Source of the DNA: an uncultured Clostridia bacterium
GTDB lineage: Bacteria > Bacillota > Clostridia > Oscillospirales > Ruminococcaceae
Length of the DNA: 13,838 nt
Assembly (NCBI GenBank): GCA_937893735.1
Contig: CALBGD010000146.1
Span: forward strand, 1 to 13,838
Reading direction: 5' to 3'
The position numbers and the translations under genes were made by a program. Positions 6,389 to 13,838 of the stretch are shown here, one piece after another. Position 1 is the stretch's first letter. Each line of letters begins with the position of its first letter. Below the pieces are notes generated by a model that saw nothing but the letters and a program-made list of their open reading frames with translations, was not told the DNA's origin and did not search any database.

Positions 6389-9115
6389 ATGAAACTCAGA
6401 AAGATAGCGGCGGCTGCGGTGTGCGCGGCTGCGGCGGCAAATTCAGCGATACTTCCCGCGTCAGCGGAGGAAACGGAGATACCCATGAACAGCATAACCA
6501 TTGACGGAAACAGCGCGAACACCCTTGAAAATATGCTCTACCGGGGCGTAGGCATGGTAAGCGGCAACAATTCCTCGCGGCTCCTGCTGGACTACAAGTC
6601 CGAGAATCCCGACAAGTACTGGGAGATAATGAACTGGATATTCGGAAAGCAGGGTCTGGAGGTCGCTCACCTCAAGCTCGAGATGGGCAGCGACATCAAC
6701 TCCTCATCAGGCACGGAGCCCTCCGTTAAGCGCACCGAGGACGAGCCTGCGGACATCACCCGCGGCGCGGGATATCAGCTTGCGGCGGACGCGATGACGA
6801 TAAATCCCGACCTCACGCTGGATATGCTCTGGTGGAGCGAGCCGCTCTGGGTCAGCAATTCAGAGGACGTTTACGCGGCGCGCTACAAGTGGTACAAGGA
6901 GACCCTCGACGCGGCATACGCGGCATACGGGCTGAAGTTCCAGTATGTTTCCGCGACCCAGAACGAGCGCGGCAGGGACAACGAGTGGGTGAAGTACCTC
7001 TCCCGGCACCTGAAATCCGAAACGGACGCGCCCTACGACTACTCCAAGATACAGATAGTCGCTGGCGAGGAGGTCTGCACATGGCAGGCGGCAGACGAGG
7101 TCCTGAAAGGTCTGATTGACGGGGACTCCACGCTGTCGGACAATATAGACGTTCTCGGAAGCCACTACACCAGCAGCTCCACCGACCACGCGCAGACCCT
7201 CGCCCGGGAATACGGCAAGGAGCTGTGGTTCAGCGAGGGAAGCTCCCCCATGGCGTACTCCGAGGGCGCGTGGCGCTTTGACGAGGGGAACTCCGGACTT
7301 ACCGGGATAAACGGCGCGCTGGATATCGCCAACCGCTACATCTCAATGTACCCGCAGGGCGGAATGACCCTCTGCCAGTTCCAGCCGGTGGTTGCGGCGT
7401 ACTATGACGGCGTGTGCTACTGCCAGAAGCAGTTCATCAACGCGTGCGACCCGTGGAGCGGCTACTACACGCTGGACAGCGGATTCTACACCATGCTCCA
7501 GTTCACGCAGTTCATGAACAAGGGCTGGAGCTTCGTTGACGGCGCCTGCTGCGCGGACGGAGTCCCCGGCGGCGACGGCCACGCGATAGTGGACGCGAAA
7601 TACAGCTACATGACGGTTTGCAGCCCGGATAAGTCCGACTACACCACCGTAGTGACCAACACCACCGCCGAGCCGATAACCTACGATTTCACCGTAACGA
7701 ACCTTGACGGCGCGGGAAAGCCCGTGTTCCTGTGGGAGACCAGAGGTCCCGACGGCGGAGCCTACAACGAGAACTATTTCAAGAACATAGGAAAGGCGGA
7801 GGCGGCTGAAAACAACGGAAGCTACACCTATTCCGTCACCGTAAAGCCCTATTCCATACTGACGGTTTCCACGGTGGAGCTCGCCCCGGCTGAGTATCCT
7901 CAGGCGGACGAAACCGCGCGCACCATTCTGGAGCTCCCGTATACCGATGATTACAGCTATGCCGGGTATCCCGGGGATTTCCTCTCCTCCCGCGGAAACG
8001 CCCCGAGATACACCACTGACGAGGGCGGAGCCTTCGAGGTGGAGAACGGAAAGCTGGTTCAGCAGATAACGCCTGACCTCAAGGCGAACGAGTGGGGCTG
8101 GACTCCCGACCCGACAACGAATTTCGGCGACGACCGCTGGTATAATTACAGCGTTTCCGTGAATGTGGAGTTCGCGCCGTCCGAAACGAAATCCGCAAAT
8201 TACGCGGGCGCAGGTCTGCGCTACATTCAGGGCCATGCGGGAGCCTCCGGCTACTGGCTGAAGCTCACTGAAAGCGGAGACTGGAGCCTGTGGGAGAACA
8301 GCGATGTGCTCCTAAGCGGCACCACCGGAGCGGACACCTCCAAGCCCGTGAACCTTAAGATAGAGGCAGTCCGGAACACCGTGCGCGGCTGGATAAACGG
8401 CGAGCAGGTGTGCGAATACACCGCTGAGGGAAGCTCCCTCGGCGCGGGCAGGGCGGCGTTCTTCTCCTCCTACGACCGCAACAGCTTTGACGACCTCGTG
8501 ATAGCTCCGGCGGAGGGCGTTGATACCTATATCACCCGCGTTGACAATACCGATATGGCGTTCAATTACTCCGGCGATTGGGAGCACAACACCATGTCCA
8601 GCTTCAAGAACTACAAGAGGACTCTTTCCTCCGGAACCGCAGGCTGCTCGTTCACGGTTGATTTTGACGGCACCGGGATAGCACTCACCGGCGGCGGAAA
8701 GGGCGCGACCCTGAACTACTCCATCGACGGCGGCGAGACCGTAGAGTACACCTACCCCAAGACCGGAATGCGTGAAGTCCACCTGCTGATAAGCGGTCTG
8801 GAAAAGGGAAAGCACACCCTCAGCGTTACCGTGGCTGACGGCGGCTACAACGTAGACGGCGCGGAGGTCATCGGCGGAGAAGTTTACACCGCAAAGCAGC
8901 TCTCCCATCAGGAGGACGCTGAGCCGGCAGGCGCTTCCGGCGAGGCAAAGGCTACGGCTGAATCCGGCGCGGACAGCGCTCCGGAATCCGCTGAGAACGG
9001 CTCCGAAAAGAGCTCGGGGCTCCCAGCAGGCGCGGTCGCAGGTATCGCGGCAGGAGCTGTCGCAGTTGCCGCAGGAGTTGCCGCTGCGGTGGTCAAGAGC
9101 AGGAAAAAGAAGTAA
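6389..9115 (+). CDS. GH59 galactocerebrosidase-family glycoside hydrolase, membrane-anchored
   Basis: This 908-residue exported enzyme has an N-terminal signal peptide (KLRK, then an Ala-rich core, probable cleavage after ASA near residue 26). The catalytic part (about 35-500) follows the GALC/GH59 layout: YRGVGMVSGNNSSRLLLDY near 51-69, GSDINSSSGTEPS near 100-112, acid/base Glu193 in TQNERG and nucleophile Glu283 in WFSEGS, then DPWSGYY at 354-360. A lectin-like beta-sandwich follows (about 516-706), as in GALC, then another jelly-roll-like module (about 712-830). A Ser/Glu/Ala-rich linker ends in a hydrophobic helix and KSRKKK, so the enzyme should stay on the membrane facing outward. LPAGA just before the helix resembles, but does not match, an LPXTG sorting signal. 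GH59 removes terminal beta-galactose; the natural substrate here is unknown and probably a plant or host glycan. Promoter and adjacency suggest control by the preceding AraC protein. Confidence 0.87.
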   Translation: MKLRKIAAAAVCAAAAANSAILPASAEETEIPMNSITIDGNSANTLENMLYRGVGMVSGNNSSRLLLDYKSENPDKYWEIMNWIFGKQGLEVAHLKLEMGSDINSSSGTEPSVKRTEDEPADITRGAGYQLAADAMTINPDLTLDMLWWSEPLWVSNSEDVYAARYKWYKETLDAAYAAYGLKFQYVSATQNERGRDNEWVKYLSRHLKSETDAPYDYSKIQIVAGEEVCTWQAADEVLKGLIDGDSTLSDNIDVLGSHYTSSSTDHAQTLAREYGKELWFSEGSSPMAYSEGAWRFDEGNSGLTGINGALDIANRYISMYPQGGMTLCQFQPVVAAYYDGVCYCQKQFINACDPWSGYYTLDSGFYTMLQFTQFMNKGWSFVDGACCADGVPGGDGHAIVDAKYSYMTVCSPDKSDYTTVVTNTTAEPITYDFTVTNLDGAGKPVFLWETRGPDGGAYNENYFKNIGKAEAAENNGSYTYSVTVKPYSILTVSTVELAPAEYPQADETARTILELPYTDDYSYAGYPGDFLSSRGNAPRYTTDEGGAFEVENGKLVQQITPDLKANEWGWTPDPTTNFGDDRWYNYSVSVNVEFAPSETKSANYAGAGLRYIQGHAGASGYWLKLTESGDWSLWENSDVLLSGTTGADTSKPVNLKIEAVRNTVRGWINGEQVCEYTAEGSSLGAGRAAFFSSYDRNSFDDLVIAPAEGVDTYITRVDNTDMAFNYSGDWEHNTMSSFKNYKRTLSSGTAGCSFTVDFDGTGIALTGGGKGATLNYSIDGGETVEYTYPKTGMREVHLLISGLEKGKHTLSVTVADGGYNVDGAEVIGGEVYTAKQLSHQEDAEPAGASGEAKATAESGADSAPESAENGSEKSSGLPAGAVAGIAAGAVAVAAGVAAAVVKSRKKK

Positions 9116-9370
9116 AGCGGGCTCTGGCGCGCCGATAGTATGCCATCACGGTGATTCCGGCTATTGTCTGACGTAAATGAACCGCTCAATATGCACGGTT
9201 TATATACCATCATTAAATGAAACTCTCGTAGAAAAAACACGATAAATAATCAAAGTCCGGCTCTCCTTGCGGGGTGCCGGACTTTTGTATGGAATTATCC
9301 TGATATGCAGGTTCTTTTTCGCTGTATGCGCGGACGGTTAAACGCGCTCATGCATTGAAAAGAGTGCCGC
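9116..9370. other. Gap between convergent genes
   Basis: Apart from the terminator hairpin at 9252-9287, this 255-base stretch shows nothing I can support. It has no promoter-like pairs with consensus spacing, and no reading frame with a ribosome binding site. An antisense frame runs into it from the 3' end of the GH59 gene but has no start signals. Confidence 0.5.
9252..9290. terminator. Bidirectional intrinsic terminator
   Basis: A perfect 10-bp stem, AAAGTCCGGC (9252-9261) and GCCGGACTTT (9276-9285), encloses a 14-base loop. On the plus strand it runs into CTTTTGT, and on the minus strand into CTTTGATTATTT. It can end transcripts of both the GH59 gene and the convergent dockerin gene, whose stop codon is about 85 bases away. 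Confidence 0.82.
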
Positions 9371-12300
9371 TTACAGCACGATCTGCCTGAGTATTGCAGA
9401 AGCGTCCAGAGCGTTCAGCACGCCGTCGCCGTTAAAGTCGCCCATTTGCGGATTCGCGCACCTGAAGTCCCCGACGATATCCTTGAGTATCGCGGAAGCG
9501 TCCAGTGCATTCAGCGTTCCGTCGTTATTCACGTCGCCCGGCAGGTCGCTGAATTCGCACACCATGACGACATACTCACCGGCGGTATATGTGCCGGGTA
9601 TTACAGCAGAACCGTCGTCGTTCAGCTTTACACAGCCCTGGAATACGAGCTTCTTATCCGCAAGCTTGTAGACATTCGCGAACTGCCCCGCAAACTCTCT
9701 GCGGAAGCTCAGCTTCAGCCCGGCGGGAACGCCGGTGCCATTTACGCTTAAATCGGCTCCGGTAACTCCGCGCAGAGCGCTCTTGTCTGCATTCCCCGGC
9801 AACGTGGAGAGATCGGCGGAAGAAACCGCAGTTATCTTAGAACCGTCGATTACCCAGCTCTTAACGCTGTCAATGACAAACTCCGCTTTTATCCTGTTGT
9901 TGGCTATCGCCCTGATCACATCGGCAGGAACGGTCGTTTCTCCGTTTAAAGAGATAACGACAGAGCCGCCGGAGAGCTTATTCAGCTCTGCCGCTATGTC
10001 TGCCCAGCTTTTCTCTGTGCCGTTTATAGACGGCAGTTTCTGGGAGGTGGTGCCGCTGGGTCTTGTCGGTCTGACGCTTCCGCCATTGCCGCTGTTTCCG
10101 CCGATCTTGGCGAATTCAACGGTAAGCGTGCAGTCCTCGCTGACGGTAAAGGTGCAGGCACCGTCTGACACGGTCAGAGCCGCGCCGTCCAGCTTCACAG
10201 AGGCTATTCTGTAACCGGAATCGGGGGTAATGCTGAATGCCGCCTGTGTTCCCCTGAGAACCTCTGCGTTTTCGGGGGAGACCTTACCGCCTGTTCCGCA
10301 GACCACAGTAACAGTACGGAGCAGGCACTCCGTATTTACAGTTAACGTACTGTCAGCGTTCATGACGAATGTGTACTTATTATCCTCAGTGAGAGGGAGC
10401 ACGTTTCCGTTCAGCATAACGGAGCTTACCACCCAGTTGTCCTCGGCAGATACTGCTACTGTTACCTCTGTGCCATCGCGGTAAGCAGATGCGGCAGGGG
10501 AAACAGTATAGCTTGCGTGGGGTATTTCGGGAATTGTCAGCGTGTATTCGGGTATCTTCTCAAACTCAACGCTGAGCGTGCAGTCCTCAGTGACGGTAAA
10601 GGTGCAGGCGCCGTCTGACACGGTCAGAGCCGCGCCGTCCAGCTTCACAGAGGCTATTCTATACCCGGGATCGGGGGTAATGCTGAATGACGCCTGTGTT
10701 CCCCTGAGAACCTCTGCGTTTTCGGGGGAGACCTTACCGCCGGTTCCGCAGACCACAGTAACGGTACGGAGCAGGCACTCCGTATTTACAGTTAACGTAC
10801 TGTCTGCGTTCATGACGAATGTGTACTTATTATCCTCAGTGAGAGGGAGCACGTTTCCGTTCAGCATAACGGAGCTTACCACCCAGTTGTCCTCGGCAGA
10901 TACTGCTACTGTTACCTCTGTGCCATCGCGGTAAGCAGATGCGGCAGGGGAAACAGTATAGCTTGCGTGGGGTATTTCGGGAATTGTCAGCGTGTATTCG
11001 GGTATCTTCTCGAACTCAACGCTGAGCGTGATGTCTTCGGTCACGTTATCCACGGTGAACTTTCCGTCCTCGCCTATCTGCGATTTTACGTCCGCGCCGT
11101 TAAGCGCCGCAGACTTGATACGCCAGCCCTCCGCAGGGGTTATCGTAAATTCAGCGCTGCCGCCGTCCGCTACCGCCGCCGCAGAGCTGATGACCGCTCC
11201 CTCGCCGATTTTATCGACTGTAACGGTATTTAAAAGGTACCCTGTCTGAATGTCAAGCACGCTGTTTTCAGCTATCTTGAATACTACCTTGCCGCCGCTG
11301 ACCTGTGCAGGCTCGCCGTTAAGCAAAGCCACTGCCACCTCCCAGTCGGTTTCAGGTGTGACCGCCACGGTTATCTCGGTGTCCTCAAAGTATTTGCCGT
11401 TTGTCGGAGAAGGGGCTACCGTGTAAGTGCAATGGCCGTTGTCCGTCACATCAAGCGTAAAATACCCCAGCGGTGCGAATTCCACGTCAAGCGTGCCGTC
11501 GCTGGTGATATTCTCAATTGTAATGGTGCCGCCGTACTTGTCGACCTGGTCGGTAATATCCACGCCGTTGTACGTTACACTGGAGATCTTGTTGCCATCG
11601 GCGGGAGTAAGCACATAGGCAACGCTTCCGCCCCTGAGCACTTTGTCGCTGTTATTTTCAGCAAGGACTACGCTGCCGTTGCCCGTACTGCTGGCAGTTA
11701 CGGTGTAATATCTGTCGATAGTCACCCTGACCGGTTCGCCGTCGCCTCTCAATTCGGGCCATCGATCGCCAACATAGAGCGTGAAGGCACAGCCCTCAAA
11801 CGTCTCGTCAAAGGTTGCTTTAAGGACGTTGTTATCTATTTTTATGCTGCTGATGCCGTTTTTGCCTGAAAGCCCCGCTAAAACATTGTCCTTGTCTATC
11901 AGTCTATAATTGCCGCTGCCATTGCTTACGTTCAGGTGATCCGTAAGCAGCGCCCATGAATTATTACCGGGAAATGCAGGCAAATTGACCTTGTTTTTGT
12001 CTACGGTCACACCCTTGGTCTTTATTACAAGCGGCATTGTTTTATTATCGCAGGTTAAATAATTACCGGTAATTATTGTTCCGCCATTGTTTTTGCAGGA
12101 ATCATTATATTGATCAAGAGTCAAGCCAGACACGTTCTCAACGCTTTCAGCCATTGCCGATACAAAAGTAATACCTCCGAAGACGTTTCCGGGCGCCTGC
12201 GCGGTCAGCGTAGAAGTGCCGCCGAGATACATTTCAGTTGACGCTACGGCGTCGCAAAAAGTCGAATTCGCTTTATTGCTGAGCGTAACGATCGCGTCGT

Positions 12301-13838
12301 GGATTATAAAGCTGGATTCTGCATGCACCACTCTGGCGTCTGAATCCGTACCCTCAACGGAGAGGTCAACCGTAACGCCCTTTATTGTAAGATTGCCGCC
12401 TGTCACATCTATAGCAGCTGTAGCTTCGTCGTTTTCGCCCGCCCTGCATATGAGATAACCTGTTTCCAGGTCGTCGCGGGTTATCGTAAGGTTGCCGCTG
12501 CACGCTATGCCGCTGCCCAGCGTAGCTATGGTGCTAAGTCCCTTGAGAATTATCGTTGAGCCTGCGGGCAGCTTTATGGGGTGATCGCCCATGCCGTTAA
12601 AGTTATTGAGCACAAGGGTGTACTTGTCATAGCCATCGCTCTCCTCAGGCGCGCCGTACCATGCCCACCCTGTGCCGTCGGTGACGTTGCTGTCCGTGCC
12701 TGTAAAGCTCTTGGATTCCTGGTTGATGTTGTAATAGTCCCATGCGCCAGAGGCTGCGGTAAAATCCATCTGCGGAGTATCCAGCCTGCTGTTGGTAAGC
12801 TCGATCGGGAGTTCGCACGTCCTATCGCCGTATTTTACGCATACCTTATAATCCCCGGGGACAACAGCGCCTTTGAGCTGCATTTTGACCATAATTCGCT
12901 TGTCGCTGTTGTCAACGTTGTACACTGTAAAACCAGCGTTCTGAGAGGTCTGTCCGTAAGGCGTGATAAGGCTTGCCGTGACAACTTGCTCGGAACTAGC
13001 GATTCGGCAGCTTGAGCTTATCACAAACTGCGCCGTATCGATCCCGCCTGCAGACATACTGGTGGTGCTTTCCACAGCGACATTATCGTCTTCATACACA
13101 TCGGCGTCAAGGCGCGGCTGAAGTTCCCTGCCGTAATACACCGCCTTCGCCGTATCCATATGCTGTTTGAAAGCCGTGTCGGTGGTGGTTCTGAATTCCG
13201 TGCCGATATCATCCGCATAATAGAACGTGTGCGTAGGGACATACCATTCGTTTTGGAGGATCTTGCCGTCTGATACATACGCCGCTATTATCGAATATAA
13301 ACCGATCGTCGCCCCGGTAGAGTTATCATCAGAAATATTTATATTTATGCCGCCCTTCTCAGATACATAAGTAAGGCTGCCGTTTATCTTACCTACATTT
13401 ATATTAAAGGTATCTTTCGAGCTGTTGCAGATCGTCATATAGCTGTTTTCGCTCAGCGTGAAATCGCCAAAGTCCGCCTGAGCGGAACAGTTTGAAATGA
13501 CATCAGAGCCTTCGCCTACCGTGCTTCCGCCCGACAGACATACCGAAGAATCCGCCGCGACAAGCGTGGAACCATTTCCTGTTGAAGAGTTTTCAAGGGT
13601 TATGCCAGTACCCTCGTCGCTGCCGTTTACATTTACAGCGGTGGTGCCGTCGCCAAGCTTTGCATTATCAAGATAAATGCCTTTTCCGCCGTTTGTAACT
13701 ATCGCAGCGTCGTAAGTTATCTGAGTATCCCCTGTACCGCTTGCATAAACGGCATAATCATCGTCTGAAATTTTGAAATAGTTTCCGCCAACGAAAGAGC
13801 CGCCCGCCTCTATTTTAGCAGGTTTTTCAGAGTAAACG
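9371..13838 (-). CDS. Large dockerin-containing repeat protein (5' end beyond the window)
   Basis: The visible part is 1488 residues and the frame is open to the right edge, so the start, and any signal peptide, lie outside. The first internal ATG (13436-13438) has no ribosome binding site, and the 133 codons before it continue the same Gly/Asn/Thr-rich pattern. From N to C: beta-helix-like sequence (13838 to about 11720) with strands such as GNLTITR and GGNLTIKGV; seven InlB-B-type repeats of about 75 residues (11710 to about 10108); a short Pro/Thr/Ser/Gly linker; an accessory module (about 10035-9550) with SWADIAAEL and SLNGETTVPADV that I associate with ruminococcal proteins; and a type I dockerin (9538-9374) ending the protein. 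Both dockerin loops keep the calcium ligands: DVNNDGTLNALD and DFNGDGVLNALD. The dockerin should bind a cohesin of a cellulosome scaffold. No catalytic domain is recognisable, so adhesion, glycan binding or a structural role is likelier; a catalytic domain could still lie upstream. Confidence 0.88.
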   Translation of the reverse strand, partial: VYSEKPAKIEAGGSFVGGNYFKISDDDYAVYASGTGDTQITYDAAIVTNGGKGIYLDNAKLGDGTTAVNVNGSDEGTGITLENSSTGNGSTLVAADSSVCLSGGSTVGEGSDVISNCSAQADFGDFTLSENSYMTICNSSKDTFNINVGKINGSLTYVSEKGGININISDDNSTGATIGLYSIIAAYVSDGKILQNEWYVPTHTFYYADDIGTEFRTTTDTAFKQHMDTAKAVYYGRELQPRLDADVYEDDNVAVESTTSMSAGGIDTAQFVISSSCRIASSEQVVTASLITPYGQTSQNAGFTVYNVDNSDKRIMVKMQLKGAVVPGDYKVCVKYGDRTCELPIELTNSRLDTPQMDFTAASGAWDYYNINQESKSFTGTDSNVTDGTGWAWYGAPEESDGYDKYTLVLNNFNGMGDHPIKLPAGSTIILKGLSTIATLGSGIACSGNLTITRDDLETGYLICRAGENDEATAAIDVTGGNLTIKGVTVDLSVEGTDSDARVVHAESSFIIHDAIVTLSNKANSTFCDAVASTEMYLGGTSTLTAQAPGNVFGGITFVSAMAESVENVSGLTLDQYNDSCKNNGGTIITGNYLTCDNKTMPLVIKTKGVTVDKNKVNLPAFPGNNSWALLTDHLNVSNGSGNYRLIDKDNVLAGLSGKNGISSIKIDNNVLKATFDETFEGCAFTLYVGDRWPELRGDGEPVRVTIDRYYTVTASSTGNGSVVLAENNSDKVLRGGSVAYVLTPADGNKISSVTYNGVDITDQVDKYGGTITIENITSDGTLDVEFAPLGYFTLDVTDNGHCTYTVAPSPTNGKYFEDTEITVAVTPETDWEVAVALLNGEPAQVSGGKVVFKIAENSVLDIQTGYLLNTVTVDKIGEGAVISSAAAVADGGSAEFTITPAEGWRIKSAALNGADVKSQIGEDGKFTVDNVTEDITLSVEFEKIPEYTLTIPEIPHASYTVSPAASAYRDGTEVTVAVSAEDNWVVSSVMLNGNVLPLTEDNKYTFVMNADSTLTVNTECLLRTVTVVCGTGGKVSPENAEVLRGTQASFSITPDPGYRIASVKLDGAALTVSDGACTFTVTEDCTLSVEFEKIPEYTLTIPEIPHASYTVSPAASAYRDGTEVTVAVSAEDNWVVSSVMLNGNVLPLTEDNKYTFVMNADSTLTVNTECLLRTVTVVCGTGGKVSPENAEVLRGTQAAFSITPDSGYRIASVKLDGAALTVSDGACTFTVSEDCTLTVEFAKIGGNSGNGGSVRPTRPSGTTSQKLPSINGTEKSWADIAAELNKLSGGSVVISLNGETTVPADVIRAIANNRIKAEFVIDSVKSWVIDGSKITAVSSADLSTLPGNADKSALRGVTGADLSVNGTGVPAGLKLSFRREFAGQFANVYKLADKKLVFQGCVKLNDDGSAVIPGTYTAGEYVVMVCEFSDLPGDVNNDGTLNALDASAILKDIVGDFRCANPQMGDFNGDGVLNALDASAILRQIVL
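10108..11710 (-). repeat. Seven tandem InlB-B-type (bacterial repeat) modules
   Basis: Seven modules of about 75 residues alternate between two types. One type starts YxLTxxxxxHxxYTVxPxxxxYxDGTEVTVAV. The other starts TVTV, runs through GxxAxFxITPxxGYRIxSVxLxG and ends TLSVEFEKI. The C-terminal four are two copies of one type-pair, almost identical. Such modules commonly form extended stalks in surface proteins of Firmicutes, here placing the beta-helix region away from the dockerin. Confidence 0.75.
10111..11030. repeat. Tandem 450-bp near-identical duplication
   Basis: The units 10111-10560 and 10561-11010 align with an exact 450-base offset. From 10356-10561 and 10806-11011 they are identical over 206 bases; elsewhere only scattered single-base changes are seen, mostly in the first 245 bases. 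Homology to 11011-11030 continues briefly into the next, much more diverged module. Each unit encodes two InlB-B-type modules (150 residues). Confidence 0.92.

Noticed and set aside
7343..8236. Open frame of 297 codons on the minus strand inside the GH59 gene
   Set aside because: It is antisense to conserved GH59 catalytic and lectin-like sequence, has no start signals, and its composition matches a mirror of codon bias. The same applies to the antisense frames at 819-1658, 2081-2848 and 8312-8908.
10111..11710. Possible CRISPR-like or satellite array
   Set aside because: The repeats are 75- or 150-codon in-frame protein modules with no spacer structure.

Overview
The window looks like chromosome from a Gram-positive, GC-rich member of the Clostridia, most likely a Ruminococcus-type plant-fibre degrader. 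The best evidence is a protein ending in a type I dockerin preceded by an accessory module I know from ruminococcal proteins. There is also a secreted GH74-like propeller, a GH59 enzyme, AraC-type regulation, AGGAGG-like ribosome binding sites and clear sigma-A promoters. No mobile element, CRISPR array, tRNA or rRNA was seen.

Layout: (1) 114-1718 (+) is a two-HKD cardiolipin synthase with its own promoter. (2) 1781-4015 (-) is a GH74-like lipoprotein, convergent with the first gene across a shared bidirectional terminator. (3) 4267-5112 (-) is a VanW-family protein with an extended -10 promoter. (4) 5113-5473 is a dense divergent control region. It holds four 11-bp-phased TTACA repeats beside the vanW -35, an apparent orphan promoter, a very strong terminator and the araC promoter. 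(5) 5474-6289 (+) is an AraC-family regulator. (6) 6389-9115 (+) is a GH59 galactocerebrosidase-family enzyme with a C-terminal membrane anchor. Its promoter carries a direct repeat placed where an AraC protein would bind. (7) 9371-13838 (-) is a very large dockerin protein made of beta-helix-like sequence, seven InlB-B-type repeats, an accessory module and a dockerin. Its reading frame is open to the right edge, so its true start lies outside the window.

Functionally, three of the six genes encode surface or secreted proteins of carbohydrate-degrading character, and each uses a different way to stay at the cell: a lipid anchor (GH74-like), a transmembrane tail (GH59) and a dockerin (the large repeat protein). 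The AraC gene and the GH59 gene form a likely regulator-target pair. Cardiolipin synthase and VanW are envelope-related genes and may be neighbours only by chance.

I did not find a defence system or an obviously new multi-gene machine. The points most worth following are the apparent loss of the GH74 general acid, the phased repeats before vanW, the orphan promoter-terminator unit, and the dockerin protein with no recognisable catalytic domain.
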